A stretch of 5,059 nucleotides of DNA, taken from JAKFVA01 sp046155225 (lineage in GTDB: Bacteria > Pseudomonadota > Gammaproteobacteria > Burkholderiales > Burkholderiaceae_C). The stretch spans positions 1 through 5,059 of the forward strand of contig JBJXED010000163.1 of NCBI GenBank assembly GCA_046155225.1, in the 5' to 3' direction. Made by a program: the position numbers and the translations under genes. A model generated the notes under the pieces. That model was given only the letters and a program-made list of their open reading frames with translations. It searched no databases and was not told the origin of the DNA. Below, in pieces: positions 1 through 5,059 of the stretch (positions are counted from its first letter, which is position 1; every line of letters begins with the position of its first letter).

Positions 1-431
1 TGCGCCAGTACGCGGGCCAGGTGCTGCTGATCGTGAACACCGCCAGTGCCTGCGGCTACACGCCGCAATTTGCCGGCTTGCAAGACCTCTACACCACCTA
101 CGGCTTGCGCGGCCTGGCGGTGCTGGGCTTTCCGTGCAACCAGTTCGGCGCGCAAGACAGCGGCAGCAACGAGGAAATCGCCGAGTTTTGCTCGCTCAAC
201 TACGGCGTGAGCTTTCCCATGATGGCCAAGATCGACGTCAACGGTGCCAACGCCCACCCGCTGTACCAGTGGCTCACGCGCGAGGCACCGGGCCTGCTGG
301 GCAGCCGCGCCATCAAATGGAATTTCACCAAATTCCTGGTGGGGCGCGATGGCCGCGTGCTCAAGCGCTACGGCTCAATGGACGCGCCCGAAAAGCTCAC
401 CAAGGACATTGAGGCCGCGCTCGCGGCGTAG
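1..431 (+). CDS. Glutathione peroxidase family protein (thiol peroxidase, BtuE-like), 5' end missing
   Basis: Reduces hydrogen and organic peroxides in the cytoplasm; bacterial Cys-type members of this family usually take electrons from thioredoxin rather than glutathione. The reading frame is already open at the left edge (first whole codon at base 3) and 142 residues are visible, so about 20 N-terminal residues are missing. The family signature VNTASACGYTPQ contains the peroxidatic Cys (TGC at 51-53), a cysteine and not selenocysteine. The block GFPCNQFGAQ carries the catalytic Gln (153-155), and KWNFTKFLVGRDG supplies the catalytic Trp and Asn (318-323), completing the Cys-Gln-Trp-Asn tetrad. 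A second Cys in EFCSLNYGVSFPM (189-191) sits where the resolving cysteine of the 2-Cys thioredoxin-dependent type is found. The residues after the catalytic Gln (DSG) differ slightly from the usual EPG. It ends with TAG and is convergent with glcF. The family call is secure; the electron donor is inferred. Confidence 0.95.
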   Translation, partial: RQYAGQVLLIVNTASACGYTPQFAGLQDLYTTYGLRGLAVLGFPCNQFGAQDSGSNEEIAEFCSLNYGVSFPMMAKIDVNGANAHPLYQWLTREAPGLLGSRAIKWNFTKFLVGRDGRVLKRYGSMDAPEKLTKDIEAALAA

Positions 432-461
432 CGCTTGCTGCAGTGCCCGGCGCACGGGCTG

Positions 462-485
462 AAAACAGGCTTTTTCGCCTGTTTT
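462..485. terminator. Bidirectional Rho-independent terminator between the peroxidase gene and glcF
   Basis: The arms AAAACAGGC (462-470) and GCCTGTTTT (477-485) are perfect inverted repeats around a 6-base loop. The outer end of the stem is a run of four A:T pairs, so a GC core followed by T's is read on both strands. It lies 30 bases after the peroxidase stop and about 58 bases after the glcF stop, as expected for a terminator shared by converging genes. A second small hairpin (GCCCG 445-449 / CGGGC 455-459) lies just before it on the + strand. Confidence 0.8.
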
Positions 486-543
486 GCCGATTTTAACGGT
501 CAAATCAGTCTGTAGCCAAGGTGTTTACTGCCGGTGCAGCTAT
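486..543. other. Intergenic tail, possibly a degenerate family-wide intergenic element
   Basis: No gene is visible in this AT-richer stretch between the shared terminator and the glcF stop. The pattern CAAATCAGTCTGTAGCC (501-517) followed about 20 bases later by GCAGCTATTTATT resembles, from memory, a short AAATC..CTGTAGC...GCAGCTATCAAA intergenic sequence that recurs in Comamonadaceae genomes. Only one copy is present here, so repetition cannot be shown from this window and the assignment is tentative. Confidence 0.3.
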
Positions 544-1800
544 TTATTCAGTAGCGTTGCTAAGCGCTGAGTCCAGCACTTCGACCCAATGCTTGACCGG
601 CACGCGGGTGCCGCCTTGCAGGTGCGTGATGCAGCCGATGTTGGCGCTGACGATGACCTCGGGCGCCAGTGCGTCCAGGTGGCCCAGCTTGCGGTCGCGC
701 AACTGCTGCGCGATCTCGGGCTGCAGCACCGAGTAGGTGCCGGCCGAGCCGCAGCACAAGTGCGCCTCACTGGCTGCAGTGCGCACATCAAACCCGAGAG
801 CCGCCAGATGCTGCTCGACGCCGCCGCGCAGTTGCTGGCCATGCTGCAAGGTGCAGGGGGGGTGAAACGCCAGTCGCGGCCAGGCTTTCGCCTCTCCCGG
901 CGACGGCAGTTGGCGGCGCAGCGGCTCGACCATGGCGGGCAGCAGCTCGCTCAGGTCACGCGTCAGCTCGCTGATGCGGGCGGCTTTGGCGGCGTAAGCA
1001 GCCTCGTCCTTGAAGATGTGGCCGTATTCCTTGACGGTGACGCCGCAGCCTGAGGCGTTCATGACGAGGGCTTCCACCGCGTCAGCGCCGCCCTGCAGGT
1101 AGGGCCACCAGGCGTCGATATTGGCGCGCATTTGCGCTTTGCCGCCGTGCTGGTCGTTCAAGTGGAATTTCAGCGCGCCGCAGCAGCCCGCCTGCGGCGC
1201 GAGCAGGCTTTGAATGCCGGCCCGGTCCAGCACGCGCGCGGTGGCGCTGTTGATGTTCGGCATCATGGCGGGCTGCACACAGCCCGCGAGCAGCAGGACT
1301 TTGCGGGCATGCACCCGGCTGGGCCAGGTGCCGCTGGCCTGACGGGCAGGCACTTTGGCTTGCAATGCCGCAGGCAACAGGCCGCGTACGGCTTGCCCAA
1401 GCTTCATGGCCGGGCCAAACAGCGGCGACGGCAAGCCGATCGCCAAGGCCTGGCGCAGCAGCTTCTCGCCCGTGGGGCGCGGCACTTTCGCGTCCACCAG
1501 CTTGCGGCCAATGTCCACCAGGTGGCCGTATTGCACGCCGCTGGGGCAGGTGGTTTCGCAGTTGCGGCAGGTCAGGCAGCGGTCCAGGTGCAGCTGGGTC
1601 TTGCGCGTGGGCGCTTGCCCTTCCAGCACTTGTTTGATGAGGTAGATGCGCCCGCGCGGGCCGTCGAGCTCGTCACCCAAAATCTGGTAGGTGGGGCAGG
1701 TGGCGGTGCAGAAACCGCAGTGCACGCACTTGCGCAAAATCGCCTCGGCGTCCTGGCCGTCAACGGTGTTTTTGTACTCGGGGCTGAGGTCGGTTTGCAT
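544..1800 (-). CDS. glcF: Glycolate oxidase iron-sulfur subunit GlcF
   Basis: Iron-sulfur subunit of the GlcDEF glycolate oxidase (dehydrogenase) complex, which oxidises glycolate to glyoxylate and passes electrons to the respiratory chain at the inner membrane. The 418-residue product, close to the roughly 407 of E. coli GlcF, shows two [4Fe-4S] motifs: Cys25/28/31 with Cys35 (CVHCGFCTATCP) and Cys75/78/81 with Cys85 (CLTCRNCETTCP). Two CCG domains follow, with Cys174 and Cys206-Cys207 in the first and Cys316, Cys349-Cys350 and Cys390 in the second, which is the heterodisulfide-reductase-like fold of the family. All expected cysteines are present, so the protein looks intact. I chose the ATG at 1798-1800 (MQTDLSPEY) because it matches the family N-terminus. 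The frame also extends to a TTG at 1818, which would add six residues. The ribosome site is weak (GGAC about 6 bases upstream). It begins 29 bases after the glcE stop, so co-transcription with glcE is likely. Confidence 0.96.
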   Translation of the reverse strand: MQTDLSPEYKNTVDGQDAEAILRKCVHCGFCTATCPTYQILGDELDGPRGRIYLIKQVLEGQAPTRKTQLHLDRCLTCRNCETTCPSGVQYGHLVDIGRKLVDAKVPRPTGEKLLRQALAIGLPSPLFGPAMKLGQAVRGLLPAALQAKVPARQASGTWPSRVHARKVLLLAGCVQPAMMPNINSATARVLDRAGIQSLLAPQAGCCGALKFHLNDQHGGKAQMRANIDAWWPYLQGGADAVEALVMNASGCGVTVKEYGHIFKDEAAYAAKAARISELTRDLSELLPAMVEPLRRQLPSPGEAKAWPRLAFHPPCTLQHGQQLRGGVEQHLAALGFDVRTAASEAHLCCGSAGTYSVLQPEIAQQLRDRKLGHLDALAPEVIVSANIGCITHLQGGTRVPVKHWVEVLDSALSNATE

Positions 1801-1829
1801 CAAGAGTCCGCAGGTCAAAAAGTCGGCGC

Positions 1830-3053
1830 TTAGAAATCGGGATAAAGGCGGCCGGGGTTGAAAATCCCCGCCGGGTCAAATTCACGCTTGATCTGCCGCA
1901 TGATGCGCAGCAGCGGCGGCAGCGGCGCATCAAAGCGGTTGTCAGGCGGCTCCGCAGCGGCACCGGTCCTGAACAGCGTGGCATGCCCGCCGAGTTGCGC
2001 GGCCAGTGCCCGCAACTGCGGGCCTTGCCCTGCGGGCAACCGGTACCAGCGCTGCGCGCCGTGCCACTCCACCAGCGGCGGCTCCAGCGCTGCTTCAGGC
2101 CACTCCAGCACCGGCGCATCCGCCGGTACCGACACGCGCCACAGGTCGCGCTCGCCGCGCGCTTCAAACCAGGGCAGGCGCTGGTCGCGGCAGGCCGCCC
2201 AATCGGCCGCCGCCTGCTGCGGCGGTATCTGCTCACCGCCCAAGGTTTTGCAAGCGGCTGCCACGGCGGCGGCCGCACCGCGCAGGCGCAAATACAGCGT
2301 GCCCACACCCGCGTCCTGCCGCCAGCAACTGGCGTTCAGCGGCAGCGGCTGGCCGCCCCAGCGGTTCAGCTGCGCCAGGGCCTGCGCCTGCGAGCATTCA
2401 AATTGAAGGGTGGCCTCACCGGGCACGACCGGCAGCACCTTGAGGCTGAGCTCGGTCAGCACGCCGAGGCAGCCCAGGGCGCCGACCATCAAGCGGCTGA
2501 CGTCATAGCCCGCGACGTTTTTCATGACCTGGCCGCCGAAGGTCAGGTGCTGCGCGCGCCCGTCGAGCAGCGCCAGGCCCAGCACGTAATCGCGCACGCC
2601 GCCGACACTCGCGCGGGCCGGGCCGGCCAGGCCAGAAGCCACCATGCCGCCGCAAGTCGCGGCGGGCGCTGGGTCTGTGCTGGGAGAACTGAAGTGCGGC
2701 GGCTTGGCATCGGATTCGAGCTGCACTGCACTGAAGTGCGGCGGCTTGGAATCGGATTCGAGTCGCCCTGCACTGAAGTGCGGCGGCTCGAAGGGCAGAC
2801 ACTGGCCTTTTTCGGCGAGCACGGCCTCCAGTTCGGCCAGCGGCGTGCCGGCCCACAACGTCACCACGAGCTCGCTGGGCTGGTAGCTGGTGATGCCGCA
2901 GAGCGGGCGCACATCGAGCATGGCCGCAGGCCGCACTTGGCCATAAAAGTCTTTGCTGCCGCCGCCGCGAATGCGCAGCGCCTGGCCATCCGCGGCTGCG
3001 GCGCGCACTTGCTCGCACAGGCGCTGCAAGGCGGGGTGGGCGTGTAATGTCAT
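1830..3053 (-). CDS. glcE: Glycolate oxidase FAD-binding subunit GlcE, with an internal repeat insertion
   Basis: Second FAD-type subunit of glycolate oxidase, partner of GlcD and GlcF. The PCMH-type FAD-binding fold is visible in order: RIRGGGSKDFYG (residues 27-38), the EPPHF motif (89-93), TCGGMVASGLAGPARASVGGVRDYVLG from about residue 133, and FGGQVMKNVAGYDVSRLMVGALGCLGVLTE after it. The closing FDPAGIFNPGRLYPDF is also typical. The product is 407 residues against about 350 in E. coli GlcE. Much of the excess is a loop after EPPHF made of 14-residue repeats (PPHFSAGRLESDSK 90-103, PPHFSAVQLESDAK 104-117, PPHFSS 118-123) and a Pro/Ala/Ser tail up to about residue 131. The ATG at 3051-3053 (MTLHAHPALQ) fits the family start; the open frame continues upstream to 3158 but those residues look non-native. 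No good ribosome site is seen. Conserved motifs on both sides of the insertion stay in frame, so the gene is probably functional. No glcD is in the window. Confidence 0.95.
   Translation of the reverse strand: MTLHAHPALQRLCEQVRAAAADGQALRIRGGGSKDFYGQVRPAAMLDVRPLCGITSYQPSELVVTLWAGTPLAELEAVLAEKGQCLPFEPPHFSAGRLESDSKPPHFSAVQLESDAKPPHFSSPSTDPAPAATCGGMVASGLAGPARASVGGVRDYVLGLALLDGRAQHLTFGGQVMKNVAGYDVSRLMVGALGCLGVLTELSLKVLPVVPGEATLQFECSQAQALAQLNRWGGQPLPLNASCWRQDAGVGTLYLRLRGAAAAVAAACKTLGGEQIPPQQAAADWAACRDQRLPWFEARGERDLWRVSVPADAPVLEWPEAALEPPLVEWHGAQRWYRLPAGQGPQLRALAAQLGGHATLFRTGAAAEPPDNRFDAPLPPLLRIMRQIKREFDPAGIFNPGRLYPDF
2688..2788 (-). repeat. 42-bp in-frame direct repeat inside glcE (2 full copies plus a partial third)
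   Basis: On the + strand, copy A runs 2688-2729 and copy B 2730-2771. They differ at 4 of 42 positions, and a 17-base partial third copy follows at 2772-2788, starting ACTGAAGTGCGGCGGCT. The period is an exact multiple of three and encodes a 14-residue unit in GlcE, so the frame is preserved. The partial copy is continuous with the codons of the conserved EPPHF motif, which suggests that the native sequence is the 2772-2792 side and that expansion occurred on the side toward the GlcE C-terminus. Whether it arose by replication slippage or by insertion of an element is not decided by the sequence. Confidence 0.93.
2757..2792. repeat. Imperfect palindrome at a repeat junction in glcE
   Basis: TTCGAG (2757-2762) and CTCGAA (2787-2792) are exact inverted repeats. 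Inside them CGCC (2764-2767) can pair with GGCG, and GCACT with AGTGC around a 2-base centre (GA), with small bulges in between. Together these give a discontinuous stem of about 15 pairs in DNA or mRNA. Just outside, GAATC-G-GATTC (2749-2759) adds a second dyad. The symmetry is partly degraded in copy A. The inverted repeats are directly visible; folding in the cell is inferred. Confidence 0.6.
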
Positions 3054-3111
3054 GCCTGCATTGTGCCTACAGCCAAGCGCCCAGGGCACCCGGCGACTCC
3101 ATTGCCCCATG

Positions 3112-3146
3112 AAAATGGCCCGCTGCGCTCGTCGCGCAGCGGGCCA
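3112..3146 (-). terminator. Rho-independent terminator downstream of amtB
   Basis: A perfect 13-bp inverted repeat (TGGCCCGCTGCGC at 3116-3128, its complement at 3134-3146) surrounds a 5-base loop. Read on the - strand, the stem is followed by four T's (3115-3112). It lies about 43 bases past the amtB stop and about 58 bases before the glcE start, so it should separate glnK-amtB from glcE-glcF, at least partly. Confidence 0.8.
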
Positions 3147-3156
3147 CTGGAAGTGC

Positions 3157-3184
3157 ATGCCGCCGCTGCTCGCGGCGGCGGCAT
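3157..3184. other. GC-rich hairpin directly after the amtB stop
   Basis: The arms ATGCCGCCGC (3157-3166) and GCGGCGGCAT (3175-3184) are perfect 10-bp inverted repeats with an 8-base loop. It begins 4 bases beyond the amtB stop codon on the - strand and has no T tract. It may stabilise the 3' end of the amtB message or assist the terminator that follows 10 bases later. Confidence 0.55.
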
Positions 3185-3188
3185 CCGT

Positions 3189-4730
3189 TTAGCGGTTGTA
3201 GGCGGTTTCGCCGTGTGAGCTGATGTCCAGACCTTCGCGCTCTTCTTCTTCGGTCACGCGCAGGCCAATGACCAAGTCCACCAGCTTGAAGGCAATGAAC
3301 GACACCACCGCCGTCCAGATGACGGTGGTTATCACCGCCTGGAACTGGATCCAGAGTTGCGCGGTGATGCCGGGGAAATCGGCCACGTCGCCGCACTTGT
3401 TGGTGACGTAGTTGCAGATGCCGGTGCCGCCCAGCGAAGGTGAAGCAAACACGCCTGTCAGCAATGCGCCCAGGATGCCGCCCACGCCGTGCACGCCGAA
3501 CACGTCGAGCGAGTCGTCTGCGCCGAGCATGCGTTTGAGACCGTTGACACCCCAGAGGCAGACGAAACCAGCGATCAAGCCGATCACGATGGCCCCCGTC
3601 GGGCCGACAAAACCGCAGGCCGGTGTGATGGCAACCAAGCCTGCCACGGCACCCGAGGCAGCGCCGAGCATCGACGCCTTGCCCTTGGTCAGGGCTTCAC
3701 CGGCGATCCAGCTCAGGGTGGCAGCAGCGGTAGCGACCAGCGTGTTGATGAAGGCCAGCGCGGTGACGCCATTGGCTTCGAGGTTGGAGCCGGCGTTAAA
3801 GCCGAACCAGCCAAACCACAGCATGGAAGCACCGACCATCGTGAGCGTCAGGCTGTGCGGCGTGAGTGACTCCTTGCCGTAGCCCAGGCGCTTGCCGACC
3901 ACATAGGCACCCACCAGACCAGCGACACCGGCATTGATGTGCACCACCGTGCCGCCAGCGAAGTCCAGCGCGCCTTTGGCCCAGAGCCAGCCCGCGTTGG
4001 CGGTGACCGTCTCCAGCGTTTTGGCGTCGGTGATGGCGTCCGGACCGTCCCAGTACCAGACCATGTGCGCTATGGGCAAATAGCTGAAGGTGAACCAGAG
4101 CACGCAAAAGAGCAGCACCGCAGAGAACTTGATGCGCTCGGCAAATGCGCCAACGATCAGCGCGCAGGTGATGGCGGCAAAGGTGGCCTGGAAAGCAATG
4201 AACGACAACTCCGGAATCACCACGCCCTTGCTGAAGGTGGCGGCAATCGACTCGGGCGTGACGCCTTTGAGGAACAGCTTGTCAAACGAGCCGATGAACG
4301 GGTTGCCTGCCGTAAACGCCATGCTGTAGCCGTAGATGACCCACAGCACATAAATCATGGCGGTCACGACGAACACCTGCATCAGCACCGAGAGCATGTT
4401 CTTGCTGCGGACCAGGCCGCCGTAGAACAGGGCCAGGCCGGGCAAGGTCATCAAAATCACCATGGCGGTGGCCATCGTCATCCAGGCGGTGTCGCCCTTG
4501 TTGGGCACCGGCGGTGCCGGGGTGGCCGCAGCAGGTGCTGGCGTTGCAGCAGCAGCCGCTGCAGCGGCTGGGGCGGCGTCGGCAGGCTTGGCGGCTTCTG
4601 CCGGTTTGGCAGCGTCGGCCGTGGCGGCAGGCGCAGGGGCGGCACTTGTAGCGGGTGCCTGGGCCAGTACAGCGGTACCGGCGAGCAGCATGCCCAGCCC
4701 GAGCGCCAGAGAGGCGATTAGTTTTTTCAT
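3189..4730 (-). CDS. amtB: Ammonium transporter AmtB, with an Ala/Pro-rich N-terminal linker
   Basis: Inner-membrane trimeric channel of the Amt/Mep/Rh family that takes up ammonium and is blocked by GlnK. The 513-residue product has a signal peptide (MKKLIASLALGLGMLLAGTAVLAQA, cleavage near residue 23-25), then an Ala/Pro/Lys-rich segment to about residue 76, then the family core. By alignment to E. coli AmtB from memory, the conserved pore residues are present: Asp256 (ALDFAGG), twin His264 (TVVHINA) and His414 (DVFGVHGVGG), Phe311 and Ser315 (GWFGFNAGS), Trp225 (AHMVW), and probably gate Phe180. The C-terminal tail RVTEEEEREGLDISSHGETAYNR matches the GlnK-interacting tail. E. coli AmtB has about 428 residues; the excess is mainly the linker plus a longer periplasmic loop around 226-250 and one near 432-455 containing Cys439 and Cys446. 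The ATG at 4728-4730 has an AGGA ribosome site 10 bases upstream. The gene follows glnK at 29 bp, the usual operon, probably under nitrogen control from a promoter outside the window. Confidence 0.98.
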   Translation of the reverse strand: MKKLIASLALGLGMLLAGTAVLAQAPATSAAPAPAATADAAKPAEAAKPADAAPAAAAAAAATPAPAAATPAPPVPNKGDTAWMTMATAMVILMTLPGLALFYGGLVRSKNMLSVLMQVFVVTAMIYVLWVIYGYSMAFTAGNPFIGSFDKLFLKGVTPESIAATFSKGVVIPELSFIAFQATFAAITCALIVGAFAERIKFSAVLLFCVLWFTFSYLPIAHMVWYWDGPDAITDAKTLETVTANAGWLWAKGALDFAGGTVVHINAGVAGLVGAYVVGKRLGYGKESLTPHSLTLTMVGASMLWFGWFGFNAGSNLEANGVTALAFINTLVATAAATLSWIAGEALTKGKASMLGAASGAVAGLVAITPACGFVGPTGAIVIGLIAGFVCLWGVNGLKRMLGADDSLDVFGVHGVGGILGALLTGVFASPSLGGTGICNYVTNKCGDVADFPGITAQLWIQFQAVITTVIWTAVVSFIAFKLVDLVIGLRVTEEEEREGLDISSHGETAYNR

Positions 4731-4740
4731 GATTTTTTAT

Positions 4741-4744
4741 TCCT
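4741..4744 (-). promoter_or_regulatory. Ribosome binding site of amtB
   Basis: AGGA on the - strand lies 10 bases before the amtB ATG, in the 29-bp glnK-amtB gap. The A/T-rich spacer leaves the start accessible. It supports the chosen amtB start and translation that does not depend on overlap with glnK. Confidence 0.7.
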
Positions 4745-4759
4745 GTTGCTGTGGTGTGC

Positions 4760-5059
4760 TCAAAGCGCTTCTTTGCCGGTCTCGCCGGTGCGGATGCGCA
4801 CAACCTGCTCGAGGTCGTACACAAAAATCTTGCCGTCGCCGATTTTCCCGGTGCGTGCGGCGGCCTCCACGGCCTCAATCACGCGCTCGATCAACTCGTC
4901 GGCCACCGCCGCCTCGATCTTGACCTTGGGCAAAAAATCGACCACGTATTCCGCGCCGCGGTACAGCTCGGTGTGGCCCTTTTGGCGACCAAAGCCTTTG
5001 ACCTCGGTCACCGTGATGCCTTGTACGCCAATGCCCGAGAGGGCTTCGCGCACCTCGTC
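4760..5059 (-). CDS. glnK: Nitrogen regulatory protein PII (GlnK), 5' end missing
   Basis: Small trimeric signalling protein that binds 2-oxoglutarate and ATP/ADP and controls AmtB by plugging the channel; it may also act on glutamine synthetase adenylylation and NtrB. The frame runs off the right edge; 99 residues are visible, starting DEVREALSGIGVQG. Aligned with the 112-residue family, about 13 N-terminal residues are missing. The T-loop TEVKGFGRQKGHTELYRGAEY contains the uridylylation site Tyr51 (numbering by alignment), followed by the B-loop TGKIGDGKIFV and the C-terminal VRIRTGETGKEAL. A GTG at 5053 is only an internal Val codon. It is called GlnK rather than GlnB because it directly precedes amtB on the same strand; sequence alone does not separate the two paralogues. 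The regulatory region and promoter lie outside the window. Confidence 0.96.
   Translation of the reverse strand, partial: DEVREALSGIGVQGITVTEVKGFGRQKGHTELYRGAEYVVDFLPKVKIEAAVADELIERVIEAVEAAARTGKIGDGKIFVYDLEQVVRIRTGETGKEAL

Noticed and set aside
1132..1833. A 233-residue open frame on the + strand opposite glcF
   Set aside because: Antisense to conserved GlcF including its iron-sulfur motifs; the composition is typical of a shadow frame.
2688..2788. A CRISPR-like array or regulatory iterons
   Set aside because: The copies are directly adjacent with no unique spacers, are only two and a partial third, and lie within a coding frame that they extend by whole codons.
1983..3047. A 354-residue open frame on the + strand opposite glcE
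   Set aside because: It lies fully antisense to a clearly conserved gene, its product is Arg/Ala/Gln-rich without recognisable motifs, and the 42-bp repeat stays open in every frame because it is a multiple of three. It is a GC-driven shadow.
3054..3158. An upstream start for glcE adding 35 residues
   Set aside because: The added residues (Arg/Trp-rich) come from intergenic and terminator hairpin sequence and do not resemble the GlcE N-terminus; MTLHAHPALQ fits the family.
4500..4665. Frameshift or assembly error as the cause of the Ala/Pro-rich AmtB segment
   Set aside because: The signal peptide upstream and membrane core downstream are in the same frame, and the segment has the composition of a normal periplasmic linker.
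3939..4721. A 260-residue open frame on the + strand opposite amtB
   Set aside because: The Gly/Arg/His-rich product has no family features, and the opposite strand encodes unmistakable AmtB.

Overview
The window looks like a chromosomal housekeeping segment of a GC-rich betaproteobacterium. Burkholderiales, probably Comamonadaceae (Rhodoferax/Polaromonas/Acidovorax-like), is my best guess from protein style, codon use and the glnK-amtB plus glcE-glcF content. The genus cannot be fixed from the sequence alone. Coding density is high and all five genes belong to well-known families.

Layout from left to right: (1) the 3' part of a thiol-dependent glutathione peroxidase gene on the + strand, cut by the left edge (1-431). 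(2) A 112-bp convergent intergenic gap holding a perfect 9-bp hairpin with A/T tracts on both sides, which looks like a shared bidirectional terminator. (3) glcF (544-1800) and glcE (1830-3053) on the - strand, encoding the iron-sulfur and second FAD-type subunits of glycolate oxidase. The GlcD subunit is not in the window. (4) A 135-bp gap with two strong hairpins; the one nearer glcE is followed by a T tract on the - strand, so it looks like the amtB terminator. (5) amtB (3189-4730, ammonium channel) preceded at 29 bp by glnK (4760 to the right edge, PII protein, 5' end cut), both on the - strand and forming the classical glnK-amtB nitrogen operon.

Functionally, GlnK senses nitrogen/energy status (2-oxoglutarate, ATP/ADP, uridylylation at Tyr51) and plugs the AmtB channel. 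GlcE and GlcF belong to the membrane-associated oxidase that converts glycolate to glyoxylate. The peroxidase removes peroxides. No functional link between the nitrogen pair and the glycolate pair is evident beyond adjacency and shared strand.

The most unusual feature is inside glcE. A 42-bp (14-residue) in-frame direct repeat, two full copies plus a partial third, expands the FAD-domain loop just after the conserved EPPHF motif by roughly 35 residues relative to E. coli GlcE as I remember it. One repeat junction is an imperfect palindrome, which suggests either local tandem duplication or insertion of a small palindromic element into a coding sequence. A secondary oddity is an Ala/Pro/Lys-rich linker of about 50 residues between the AmtB signal peptide and its first membrane helix. 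I saw no CRISPR array, tRNA, rRNA, transposase or new multi-gene system.
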